The translations under genes were made by a program, and so were the position numbers. The notes beneath the pieces were generated by a model. It was not told the origin of the DNA. It saw nothing but the letters and a program-made list of their open reading frames with translations, and ran no database searches. From Cunninghamia lanceolata (Eukaryota; Streptophyta; Pinopsida; Cupressales; Cupressaceae), in assembly GCA_027924645.1 (NCBI GenBank), contig BSBN01000233.1, forward strand, positions 11,116,501 through 11,180,500: 64,000 nt of DNA, given 5' to 3'. Shown here one piece after another: positions 33,890 through 45,228 of this stretch (position 1 is the first letter of the stretch; the number at the start of each line of letters is the position of its first letter).

Positions 33890-35370
33890 TAGGTGTAGTA
33901 TTTGTTGGAATTAACTAGACATAAGGACATCTAGACCTAAATCCAAAAGGCTATAAGTCTAGACAACTTCTACAAACCTCATATTTTACATGTATTTAAC
34001 TTTTGAGGGTATTATAATAGGCCTTAAGAGGATGTGAAGATTGGCTAAACATAAGGGAACCTATACCAAAAGGTTGAAAGTCTAGAAGTGTGGTCTTGTT
34101 CCACAATTTACACATTTCACCTTAAATCTCTTTCAAAGGTTTATTACTTTTCTTAAGGTAATGTGGGGATCGACAGGATGTATGGACATCTAGACTGAAA
34201 GGTCTAAAATTTAGAAGTCTAAGACAATCCCACAAACTCCCTACTTCCAATAAGTTTTCTTATGTCTTGGATTTCATTGCTAGTAACTCAAGCACAAGAA
34301 TTCCAAGATCTTTGGACCTCTAACCAAAAGATCTAAGGTCTAGTTCTCCATGATAACCCCACATCTCCATGAAATTTGAAGGAATGTGCATACATTATTT
34401 AAATAATTTTGTGGGATCCTGATTATGGTTGGGATATTTCAACACTTAGACATTTTCTTATTTAGGAAAGTTGCATCAAAATATTAAAATATTTTCATAG
34501 CCTGGATTTAACTATTTACCCTAATATTACAAGTATGAATTTTGCTTGGATTTTTGAAAAATTTGGGTTAGGCTTAATCTATGCAATTTACCTAAATTCC
34601 AATCACCTAGGGTTAAGTTTGGACAATAAGGTTCAGTTCAATTTCATCACCCTAGGGTTGACAATTTCATTTAAACTTTGAGAATGCTAGCAACTAGGAC
34701 ATAGTTTAGGCCTTTATATTTCAATTCAGTCAAATCACATAGGCTTGAATGTCTACCTACTATTTTGTGCATTTGAAGTAGAGGTTGAATTCTTTGGATT
34801 TGCATAGGAAGCATGCCCTAACTTCTCTGAATTGTCCCATAGATGAAGAACACCATGACACAAAATCACACTTATAGTTGTTGAGGGTATATGCACGAGA
34901 AATTTAAGTATGAGCTCCTTTTGATCAAGTTTAAATGATGCTTGAGGTTACATAGGGCGTATAAGATCACCAAACTTCAAATTTAAATGAAAGAAAGGTG
35001 AAGTAATAAAAGAATAAATGCATTATACACCTTGCCTAGTTCGTACATGGATCCATTAATGCATGGAGAATGGGGGTGATTTATATGATGGCATGAAAAA
35101 CCTAAAGTGGAAGATTGGATTGGGATCTTTGTAAACCTTGCATTTCTTGTTGGTCACTTTTGTAGAAATGGTTTACATTACTGGACTCAAGACTTTGGGA
35201 TTTTGGACGAAATTTTTTAGGACTCCATAAACCCACAAAAGCACATTTAATCACATTAGACACTTTATGTTGATCAAAGGGAAAATGTGGGGATCAATAG
35301 GACATAAGGACATCTAGACCAAAAGGTTGGAAATCCACAAGTCTTGCAAAATTCCACAATCTTGTAAAAG
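33890..35370. repeat. Degenerate minisatellite, unit about 110-130 bp
   Basis: Five diverged units begin near 33905, 34040, 34165, 34295 and 35285. Shared words in order are GGGATC-A-AGGA, CATAAGGACATCTAGACC, AAAAGGTT-AAAGTCTAGAAGT and CCACAA. The last unit is separated from the first four by about 900 bp of unrelated DNA. Confidence 0.5.
34380..35280. other. Unassigned stretch
   Basis: No reading frame or repeat recognised, apart from recurrent CACCTAGGGTT words. Confidence 0.35.
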
Positions 35371-36050
35371 GACAAAACTTCAAATTTATAAAGGTAAACT
35401 CCCTCACAAATCCTTCAATCATGATTCAAGTACTTACCTTAAATTACCACAAATCACTCCAAGACCAAAATTACCTTGAACTCTAGACCAAAGGAGGAAG
35501 AAGGAGAAATCAAAGGAAACTAAACCAAACCAAACCTTACACTAGGCAAAAACAAAAAATAGGGTCCATATTTTGCCAAAAGAAAAATGGGACATGTGTG
35601 CAAGGTATAACTACTATTATTTAATTGGTCCCAAAATGTCACTTCCCTTCTTAGTGAGTGTAGGAACAAGAGTGGCTCCATTGTTATCCCTACCTATATA
35701 ATGTTGGTCCTATCATGTAACATTGTGTGAAGAAGATAACAACCTATTTTCGTTATAAGCTTCCTTGGAATGTGCAAATCTATTAATTGAAATGATTTCA
35801 ATGGTCATGGAATAAATGCCTTATTAATTGCAATGCTAGTGTTGTGATTGATCCTTCATGGTAGTGCATATGAAACAAGTAAGGGACAACATATTTAGAG
35901 CACTTTGTGTGATGGGGAGTCACTTCCCTTAGTTGTTTGATGCCAAAAAAAATTCCTAGTATTTGTGAATGATGGTGTCTCACCCTCATCAAACATGTGA
36001 GAGATCTAGCTAATCATTTATGTTACTTGAGATAACATGATTTTCGTTGG
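35371..36050. other. Unassigned stretch
   Basis: Possible further decay product of the minus-strand coding remnant at 36185-36455; nothing firm. Confidence 0.3.
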
Positions 36051-36184
36051 CATCGATGGCCATACTGGTTTGATAATCTATGGGGATACTAATTTTCCTA
36101 TAATAGTGTTGATAGCTTGCTTCTTTGAAATTATCCAAATTACTTCATACTTGTTGGAGGATGTTTCTAATCTTCTAGTTTAGC

Positions 36185-36455
36185 CATTTTTTTTTCATTT
36201 GGGTGCATTTATGATAATAAAATAGTCCCCCTTCGAGATAAATTTTTTAGCTCTCATAAGTATGGTTTGTTGGGTAGCTAAGGTGATGGCCATGGATTTG
36301 GCTTCATTATTGGTGCCATCTTGTAGTTTTTCAATGTTGCTACTTTAAGGTCCTTTTTATGTTCACCGATGACGTAGTTGACCCCAATTTTTTTCATATT
36401 GTACTGTGGAAGCCACATTGAAATTGATCTTCAAGTAGTGTAGTTGAGGGGGGGC
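36185..36455 (-). pseudogene. RNase H domain remnant (RVT_3 type)
   Basis: Minus strand, starting P-P-Q-L-H-Y-L-K-I-N-F-N-V-A-S, the usual entry of a plant RNase H-like domain (K-I-N-F-D-G-A-S). After two stops and a likely frameshift it continues E-K-L-Q-D-G-T-N-N-E-A-K-S-M-A-I and then F-I-S-K-G-D-Y-F. The catalytic Glu of N-N-E-A and the Asp of the G-D segment remain; the first catalytic Asp (N-F-D-G) is Asn. Such domains close the ORF2 of plant LINEs and also occur alone. No RT was found upstream, so a LINE fragment is likely but not shown. Confidence 0.6.
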
Positions 36456-36479
36456 ATTAGATTACATCTTTTCGCTTGA

Positions 36480-36784
36480 TCCTAGAGGGTTCAACCCCAT
36501 TGATCCCATAAATAAGGAAAATTACAAGAGATATTAAAAATTTAAAAATATACAAACAATAAATGTAGATTTAGATAAAACACAACAATTAACTATAAGT
36601 CCACATAAAACATATGACATATTTAAAATGTAGACATTTAAATATAAATTCTTATAAATTATCATATCTAATTCTCATCCTACATATTTAAAATATATAA
36701 ATTTAAAATTCAAATTCAAATAAATTACCACACGTAATTTCCACTCCACAAAAAAACATATAACATATTAAATTAAAATATACA
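36480..36784. other. AT-rich unassigned stretch
   Basis: Rich in ATTTAAAATAT and CACATAAAACATA words; no gene seen. Confidence 0.4.
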
Positions 36785-37060
36785 ACTATTGTTAATGGGC
36801 TCTTGGTCTACTAGTGAAGTTGAATGGTTTTGAATGAGCCCACCAAGGATCAAGTCTTGTTGAGTTCAAGGCCTCGACACCATAAGGGATGAGGTCAGGA
36901 TTGTGCCTCCAATGATTTTGGCAGAATGGATCCTTCACTCTTACCAATGATTTTGGCAGAATGGATCCTTCACTCTTACCTTCACTCTTAGTTGAAAATG
37001 TTTCAGCGTAAAGCTCTTACTCCCATATCATATAACTAAATGATTATGTGGGTATGATAC
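36785..37060 (+). mobile_element. SINE-like unit
   Basis: Opens GGGCTCTTGGTCTACTAGTGAAG, which resembles a tRNA-type A box (TGGTCTAGTGGTGAAG in many plant SINEs), and has a B-box-like GAGTTCAAGGCC about 55 bp later. It is followed by ACACCATAAGGGATGAGGTC. It stands out as GC-richer within AT-rich DNA. Its ends and target duplication are unclear. Confidence 0.4.
36909..36978 (+). repeat. Perfect tandem duplication, 2 x 35 bp
   Basis: 36909-36943 and 36944-36978 are identical, beginning CCAATGATTTTGGCAGAATG. A partial third copy, CCTTCACTCTTA, follows. Confidence 0.95.
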
Positions 37061-37290
37061 CACATCTATTTTTAAATCCACATAAAATATACTACACATC
37101 TAAAATAACATATATCAAATATAAATTTGAATAAACGACCAACATTCAATTCCAAATATAATATATCCTACAAATAAACGTATAAAAAAATAGCTTCCAA
37201 TCATAACCTCTAAACCAGAAGTCCAAACCCATCCAAAATAATTACGTGTGCATGTAACTTTATTTGAATTGCGTATACTTTCAAAAGTTC
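37061..37290. other. AT-rich unassigned stretch
   Basis: No gene or clear repeat seen. Confidence 0.4.
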
Positions 37291-37299
37291 GTCTGGGTA

Positions 37300-37472
37300 T
37301 GACGTAAGATGTGACGTCATCTTTAAGATAACGTGGATATACTTTGCTATATTTAGATATTTTTCATTGCTTTATATTTTCCTTCATTAGGAAACCAAGA
37401 TCGATATCCATTCCTCCTTTTTCAAAGGTTTTTATCTTCAACCCATCAATTATCCACGTGTTTATTTAAATA
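37300..37472 (+). promoter_or_regulatory. Promoter-like cluster: as-1-like pair, G-box, TATA-like box
   Basis: TGACGTAAGATGTGACGTCA (37300-37319) holds two TGACG motifs 12 bp apart, as in bZIP/TGA-factor as-1 sites. A G-box CACGTG lies at 37455-37460 and TATTTAAATA at 37463-37472. No gene was recognised downstream, so it may be a relic of an LTR or of a lost gene. Confidence 0.4.
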
Positions 37473-39099
37473 CACTCTTTCCTTGATGCAAAAGAAACAA
37501 CGTTAAAGTCAAAAACAGTGATCATAAATGACTCTTTATGTACGTGTATGGATTAAGTGGTCTATCAAAGCCTACTCTATTCATTCTCATGTCAATTCTC
37601 ATTTAATGTAATTTTAGGTCTATTTTAAAAGGAATGTCTTTATAGAGATTATATAGTAATATGTGGCACAATTTTATATTGAGTTTGATTTCTTTCTTAA
37701 TTCGTATCTATTTTTATTTATTGTCTATTTTTACATATTTCTATAAGTTTGACTTTATTTTTATCATATTTGCATATATTCCCATACCCCTGATCCATAC
37801 CTCAAAATTGCATTCCTTATTCTAGGTCATTTTTGCGATATGTAAGCGTTGCACAATGTTTTTACCTAAAGTCATATTTTTTAAATTTGAATTGCCAACT
37901 CACCCCCTTTTTCATTAACTATTGGGAGCCAACTTAGTACACATTTATGTAACAATTCATTATATTTTGGTATTTGAAGACATTCATTTGAGCATTAATT
38001 TACATTCTATGCACAAAAGGGAAGAAACATTTGAGGAACACTTTGTTTGGAGCATTAAGAGGAAAATAATCTACACCACATTCATCTAGAACCCCTACAT
38101 GCCTAATTGATGTTTGCCAATATTCACCAAATGACATAAACCTAGTAAAATAGGCCCTATTAGGGAAAATTTACATAAAAAATGGGCCTCCTAAGGATGA
38201 CATCATCAAAATATTTAGTTATCCAAAATCAACTAAAAAATGACATCAACCGTTACGGTGACATCATCCAAAGTAGACTAGGGCACCCGGATGAGACATT
38301 GGCACCCTGGGTGGACTTGGGCACCTATGTAGGGGACCTTTGTCTAAAAAGAGCTCTTCAACATGAAAAACAAGAAAAAATGAATGACATAAGTGAGGTT
38401 TGGACCCTCGGAGCTCGAATCATCTCTTTGCCACTTGGGCTTGAAGCATCTCCAGTCTAGGAAGCTGGTATGGATGTTGACTCGGTATGGCTAGTCTCTG
38501 TCTCCTTCTCCTTCTCTCCTCTACACAATGACAAGTAAGAATGCATTTTGGAAAGTGAAAACTCCCTTTACATATAGTAAATGGATGAGAATTCCTATCA
38601 CTATCTAGGTACAAAAATAATCAGTTTTCACCAAAAGCCTTTATCTTGGGCTGTCGAACTCAATTTTTTGTAGTGTTTGTTGTGTTGGAATCCTAGTTCT
38701 ACTCTCCATCTTACCCAATGTGTTGTGCTTAGGTGTTGTTTGTAAAAACAATCCCCGCAACACATTTCTCATCAAGTTTCCTTGAAATCAAAGTGCGTAG
38801 ATATTCTCAAATATTTTCTCCTTTCAGACTAAGCAAGCAAAAACAAGGGGAGGCATATATCTCCCTCAATTTCCACCCTCATCATGTCTCATCACTCAGC
38901 CCCTTAGTGTTTTTGACTGACATATTGGTGTGTTGGTTGCAGGTTGATTTTTGTTTTATTCTCTAATGTAAGTGTTCCTTGTAGGTTGCGGTTCTGTTGT
39001 GTGGTTACACAACACGCCCCATTTTGACTTGGCAAAACAGGGACCCAACTTTTGTTCTGGTTTGTGTTGTCTGCTTTCTGGCGGTTTGGTAAAAATAAG
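37473..39099. other. Unassigned stretch, some LTR-like features
   Basis: An open frame at 38182-38460 lies in DNA with GATGACATCATC words and has no known motif. An inverted repeat TGTTGTGTGGTTACACAACA lies at 38995-39014. No gene called. Confidence 0.35.
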
Positions 39100-40700
39100 T
39101 CAGGTGCATCATCATCATGAAGGTCAGGATGAGGTAGGTCATCATCATGAGGTTAGTTTGTCAAAGTTCATATTTTGTTTCTATGACTTCATGGTTAGAA
39201 AGAGCTTGAAATTCCATGCAGGTTTGCCTTTTACATCACCCGAAAATTCGTCCATATGAGGGAGTTATGAGCAGTCAAAGTTTTGGTCAAACCTGATAAT
39301 TGCTGTATGATGAACATCATCATCATGATATTTGAAAAGCCCCCCGATAATATCCTGAGGTCGAAACATCCGGACGTCAACTTTATGTGATAGTGTGTTT
39401 TACCCGTCAAGCGGCCTTGGAAACATCGCGAGCATCATGATATTCTAACATCACCCGATATTATAATATCATGCTGATATTATAATATCACCCTACGTAG
39501 AAACCCACCATCTGCAAAATTTGCACGCGCACGTCAAAGTCCTGGTGATCATCATCATCATGATCTTTCAAGGCAGGATCACATTTCGTAATATCCTCCT
39601 GATCTCCTTTTGCGTGATCATGATGATCACCCTATCTTTCGGAGGGAGGGTGATATTTCATTCCTAAGTCATGTTGTCAAGATCATCATGATCTTATTTC
39701 TCTACCCGACATTTCGCAATATCCTCCTGCCGAGAAGTATAACCTTTTGCAAATATCCTGATGACGTCATCCCGACCTGATAAACGAAGAAGCAAATATC
39801 AGGATGACGTCACCATCACATTTCTCCTTCGGCAGGATATTTTCCAAGGCATGATCCTGTTCGCCAATATGACGATGACGTCATGTTCTAAGATTAACAA
39901 AGGCCCCGGATATCCTGATGACGTCATCTGGACGTTCAGCAGGATCATATTTTAGATCACCCAGTGCGGATATGATGATGATGATCATCATCATCCTGAT
40001 CTTTTGAGAGGATCACCTTGGCCGCAAAGGGGTCATACTGCATTCATCATCCCGATCATCTTCCTAAGGTGACCCGATCTTGCATTTATCCCCTGATCTT
40101 AACGAAACATGACGGTGACGTCATCCTTTGCATTTTAATGAAGCCCGAATATGACGATGACATCACCATGATATTCTTTTCCTCAGCAGCAGGATCATCT
40201 TCCAGATCCTCCTGTTTGTCTTCAACATGATTGTGATGATGATGTCTTTCTTTCCCCAATATGCAGAAACGAAACATCCTGATGTGCTTTTCATCAGAGC
40301 ATTCGGAAAGGAGGGGCATCATATTTCATGGTATCCTGCAGCTGGATAGAAGACACAGGGTTGGTCATCATCATGATTTTTGACGTAGGTATAACTGTTG
40401 CCATCGGCTGAGTCTAAATTTGTCACCCTGATCATATGTGGTCACACTGATGCGAACATGATGATGATGACCCGAAACATACAAGCAGAGCATGCAAAGC
40501 CGGATTCGAAGGATGGTTGAAGGGCGATTATTTCCTTGTATATTTTGAGATCATCATGATCATATTTTGAACCCGATATACAAGAAAATGGGCAAAAACA
40601 TGAAGCGATGGAAATTTGAAGACCTGATTGCCTGTAGCTGCACATTTTTGGGGGCTTGTTTAATAAAACGTTTTACTTCCTGTTGTTTATCATAATGATG
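39100..40700. promoter_or_regulatory. Palindrome-dense block (TGACGTCA and ATCATGAT type)
   Basis: Five exact TGACGTCA sites lie at 39762-39769, 39805-39812, 39876-39883, 39919-39926 and 40116-40123, with a one-mismatch site at 40158-40165. ATCATCATGAT-type words recur at least a dozen times from 39110 to 40560. A perfect 22-bp palindrome of GAT triplets lies at 39974-39995. GATATTATAATATC occurs twice, at 39457-39470 and 39476-39489. The block is GC-richer than its neighbours and has no coding frame. TGACGTCA is the bZIP CRE-type site. A TATA box follows at 41027-41035, so it may be the enhancer part of a long LTR. Confidence 0.55.
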
Positions 40701-41026
40701 ATGAACTTAATGTTTGTCTGTTTACTTGCAGGAAGTCATGATGATGCTGCTGAAGCTGAGCATTGAAGTCATGATGCTGTTAGAGCTGCTGCTGAAGCTG
40801 ATAATTACAAAGTTGCGCATGGAGGCAACATGAGCCAGAAATGAGGAGGATATTGTCAAATATGCTGTTCGCCAGCTGGAGACCGAATCAAGTTAAAGAT
40901 GCTAGAATATTCTGTGCCAGCTGTACATTTGCCAACTGACGAAGCATGTGCTTTTCATCTGGACCGTTGTTTGTTATGAGAAGATCCTGATCATTGGATC
41001 ACTGTAACCGTTTTCTGGCATTTGCT

Positions 41027-41035
41027 CTATATAAA
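41027..41035 (+). promoter_or_regulatory. TATA box downstream of palindrome block
   Basis: CTATATAAAGG context, a strong plant TATA box; no gene follows before element D. Confidence 0.45.
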
Positions 41036-41059
41036 GGCCAGATCCTGAACATTAAAAGG

Positions 41060-42019
41060 GAATATATAAAGAAGATATACATTAGAATACACAGACGCAT
41101 CTGGCGCATTAAGGCTAATTACTGTAGAATCAATTAGGAGATCGGATTACTGAGACTAATGAGGATAGAATTGTTGAAATGTCAAGGTTCTTTCTTCAGA
41201 TCACTGTAAACGTACCTGTTCTTGAGCATACTGAATGGATATGAAGTTTCAGATTACATCCTGATTGTAAATTTTACGTAATCTTTCTGTTGATTTCTGG
41301 ATATGTACTGGTGAATACTGTGTTCAACTGGAAGCGCTTTCATTTCATTACATGTTGTTGTCAACTTTTCCTTTGAAGATTTGCACTAGATCATGCGGAT
41401 TTGTGGAATGTCCTGGTGAAGTATGATTTTAGTTTCCTTCTTTTCATTGCATGTATGGGAGCTTGTATGTGAATCAGTGATCTAAGTCAAGTAGTTTTGG
41501 GAATCTCATTCTTTAACCCTTTTCCTTTTTCAATTTCATAAATTCATCACCATAACTGCAAATCATGATAAATAACAAGCAGAACAGAGAAATATGCTGA
41601 AATCCCGTAGGTAACTGAAAATCATTAGCATATTTGAGTTAAATGCATGTATTATTGAAAATATCATGCAAAGAATCATAAATAATGATAGAAATCATGC
41701 AAATATCAGCCTGTAGGCACATTATTTGACTATATTCATAGTGCAGAGGTAGAATTGTTGGAGATTTATGCAGAGCAGACATGCAGAGCAGGATACTTGA
41801 AGATAGTGATGATGAACTTTGTAGAAACACGTAAGGCCCCTGAATGGAAAACAGCAACACACATCAACCACTGAGTAACGTCAGTAGATTAAGACCTAAT
41901 CAACGGAGACTTGGGATCATGAATTCTTTGAATTCATCGTATCTTTCAAGATGAGTAAAGGTTGTTGTGTAACTTTTATTCTATGTTTGCGAATGACTAA
42001 CATCATGACCAACAGGTTC
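41060..42019. other. Unassigned stretch left of element D
   Basis: Contains no coding domain. With 50155-50327 it forms the DNA into which element D inserted, and may belong to the internal or LTR part of a plus-strand element. Confidence 0.35.
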
Positions 42020-42024
42020 CTAAC

Positions 42025-43281
42025 TGTTTAAGGTAAAATTAGATTTTGTTAATCTTTGTTGTTTAGATGTTAAAATCCTCCTTTCACCATAACATTGAAG
42101 GATCTAGGGTCGAGTGGTGAGCACTATCATACCCTAGGTCACTTACAAATGAAGGGACACTTGGATTAGGCAATTCAATTATTAATTTTCCTTCTCTTAT
42201 GTCCAATTAACCATTAAAACCCTAATTATACAAATACAACAACAAATTGATGAAAGACGGAAAAAGCTCTTGCAGACAGGAGTAAAATAACAAATCACAG
42301 AATACCTATTTTCGGGGTTTCAAGGTGGAATAGTCGAGGACACTAGTGCGGGCACCCAAGTCCAAGGTACCAGCTTTTTCAGGGAATTTGGACCTCCTTC
42401 TAACACTAATCAGCCCTGTAACTTCTATTTTCTAAAATCTGTTTTATGGAGGAACTGTTGTGGGTGCCCTAGTCCTGGAAGTGCTCTTTTGTCTGACTTT
42501 TCTTTAGATCCCAAATCCTTGATGCCTGTCACTCCTTCCTGCAACTCCACTTTTTCCAAATGTGACACTTGTAACCTGCAATCACAAGACTTGGTTTAGG
42601 GGTTGTGGTGTTTAGAGGCTTGCCTCAGTCAAGCCCCGGAGGACACTTAAGTCTCCAAACACCATTGTCAAACAAAGAGTGCATGCCCTTGTGAGGCAGA
42701 GGCAAAAACCAAAAGAATCAATGATAAAAACACAATATTATGTCACCTTGTAGTGAAGCTCTCATGGAGGAAGATGCTCTTCATGCCATGAGAAGATTGA
42801 TGCTCAAATCTACAAATATCAACACACAAAACATACAAGGCTATTTTTGCAACACAATAGAAAGCCTTGAATCACCTTGAGAATGCAATAGCTTGCTAGT
42901 AATCATCTAATTGAAATCTAGTTTACAAATGAATGCCTAATCATGCTTATATATGCACCTACAAGCATTCCTGCCAAGATTTTAAAAATCAAACTTTACC
43001 ATGTCGTCAAAAGAACCAACTAACAGTCATAAACCAACACTAAAAAATTAGGGCTACCCCAAAATAGGGCAGGACTAGGGCACGAGCATCCAAGTCCTCC
43101 CCCCTATTTTGGGTAGGGTACAGCTCAACGGGTCCACCTAGGTCCAATTTGCCATGGAACCTAGGTCTCATTCTATTGGGATGCTAAAATATGAACTAAA
43201 ATGTCCTAAATGCATGCTAAAGACCTGGGAGCTAAATCGTATGAGGGAAAAGCTCTCAAGGGGACATTTTCTGACATTACA
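42025..43281 (-). repeat. 3' LTR of element D
   Basis: 1257 bp; minus strand starts TGTAATGTCAG and ends TTAAACA. TATA CATATATAAG at 42955-42946. The family's 26-nt palindromic motif lies at 42338-42363, about 42450-42475 and 43072-43097. Confidence 0.93.
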
Positions 43282-43297
43282 TTTAGCCCCCACTTTA
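43282..43297 (-). other. Polypurine tract of element D
   Basis: TAAAGTGGGGGCTAAA on the minus strand, directly before the LTR; identical core in E (54785-54770) and, on the plus strand, G (50313-50327). Confidence 0.85.
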
Positions 43298-44296
43298 ATG
43301 TATGTATAAACATGAGGCCAATACATGCATTAAAGTAAGGTCACAAACACAACAAACATGCCAAGCATGGAGAAGACATGCTAATCACATAGAAGATAGT
43401 AAAAAGCATGCAAAACACAAAGAAGACAGTTAGAGTCACGCAGAACATGGAGGATACAACCAATGCATAGAAGACACATTAATGCATGGAAGACAAAAAT
43501 GATATCTTTCTTTTCTTTTTCTCATCTATATGAAATGTAAATGCAAGTATTGGAAAGTAAACAAACCTCCCATAATACAGGATGCACTACCTGAGGGTAC
43601 AGGTCTCTGTATATATGGGGCAACACACATGCAAGACATGCAAAACCTCCCAAAAATGTAGGAAGCACTACCCAAGGGTGTTGGTCTCTGCATATGGGGC
43701 AACAAACATGCCACACAAAACACACACACTTGAAGACACAAAGAAAACACGGTAGACAAGTGATGGAGTGTACCTATTTCTAGGCTCAACACCATCTTAG
43801 GCACATTACAGGCCCACACCGACGATTGTGCTTCGCCACAACAATCAACAGAAACATGCTTAAGGGTTGAGTTAGTCATAGAACCGCTCCCCACCTCCGC
43901 AAAGGACTTTTGAAAATGACATGATGATGCAATCTGCTCTAGGAAATACACCATCCCCGCCTCCACAGAGGGATTAAGAAAAAGGATATGCTTGATATCT
44001 CGCCTCCACAGAGGGCTTACATGATTGATTGATTAAATGCAAACAAACTTAGGATGCATAATGCACTACCCTAGGGCTCAAGTCTTTGCATCTAAGGTCA
44101 AACACATTGCTAACATCTATAACAGATAGCTTACCTTATATATGCCCCCACCTTAAGGTGGTTGATATCAAGTATCGATATCAAGCATGTTAAGGTAGGA
44201 ACAAAACACACAAGGGAACACAGACTTTTGTAAAGCCCATGCCCCCCAGAGGTGACACGTACTTTACGATCACCAAATGTTCCCACAAACACATCC
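43298..44296 (-). other. 3' tail of element D after the candidate intron
   Basis: Minus-strand open frames are short. The first 100 bases after the splice acceptor are conserved with C and E and can read F-V-G-T-F-G-D-R-K-V-R-V-T-S-G-G, but the frame closes soon. Two near-repeats with CCACTTAAGGGTAG-like words lie around 43560-43690. Confidence 0.4.
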
Positions 44297-45014
44297 CTGC
44301 AAGAAACATGTTAGTGTCTACAAGATTATGATAAACAACAACATCAATGCATATGATTAACCACACAAAGAACCAAGGTTATACAATGAATTCAGAGTTT
44401 GAGGATAACTATGGGGCTATATCACGAAGCTCTCTGAATCAAGTACCGCCAAGGCTAGATTCAAAGGCAAACAAAGGTGCACAGAGTAGTAGTATTGTTA
44501 AGGTTTGTAAATGCGATAGAAACATCATAAAATTCACTATGTGGAAAGCACAAGTGCTTCCAGTAGCCAAGAGTTGGATAAAATGTACAACCCCATCCTC
44601 ATATTAGGAACTAATTCCATTTATTGATTGCTCTCAAAAGGGACACTAGGTCCGCATCAGTATAAATGTTTGTTGTCGTTCACCTGCTAGGTGGAAACAC
44701 TAGAGAAAGGGAAACAATAAATAAGAGAGGAGAAACAAGTGTCTTAGGGATAGTCACGTAGGATGGTGTTCCCAAGTCACCAACCATGACACTATGTCCA
44801 TTAGACACAACACACAATAATGAAATAAGAGAGAGAGAGAGAGGCAATTTGGAAGAATGATGATACAAATAGAAGAAGGTCACAACATAGATGATCTCTT
44901 GGTATCCCAAACCTTACGGGAGAATCCGAGGTCATCCCAAGAGGCCTAAACAACATATATCACATCATGGGGGAAACACATCATGAGAGAGATAAAAGGG
45001 TTAGAGATACTTAC
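44297..45014 (-). other. Candidate intron of element D (718 bp)
   Basis: On the minus strand, ACAGGTAAGT gives a consensus donor (G at 45014), and TTTCTTGCAG ending at 44297 gives an acceptor. Both sites are conserved in element C. A (GA)8 run lies inside at 44828-44843. Confidence 0.55.
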
Positions 45015-45228
45015 CTGTAGGGTCTTCATAGTATATCTTGGAGCTCTCAAACCTCTTGGAGAGGTACTCAATCATGTTTAAAGAAAAATTTGAGTGGTTC
45101 TTATGAAAGTCTTGTTTGTTATCATATGATGCTTGTTTCTTAAATCCTTGTTTAAATGAGACATTTTGTTGCTTATGAGGGGGGGAACCACTATTATTTC
45201 TGACTATTGATTGTCATCTTGCTCTTTT

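Noticed and set aside
37300..37319. as-1 pair as evidence for an integrated caulimovirus
   Set aside because: No movement protein, coat or RT of that group is nearby; as-1-type sites also occur in plant and retroelement promoters.
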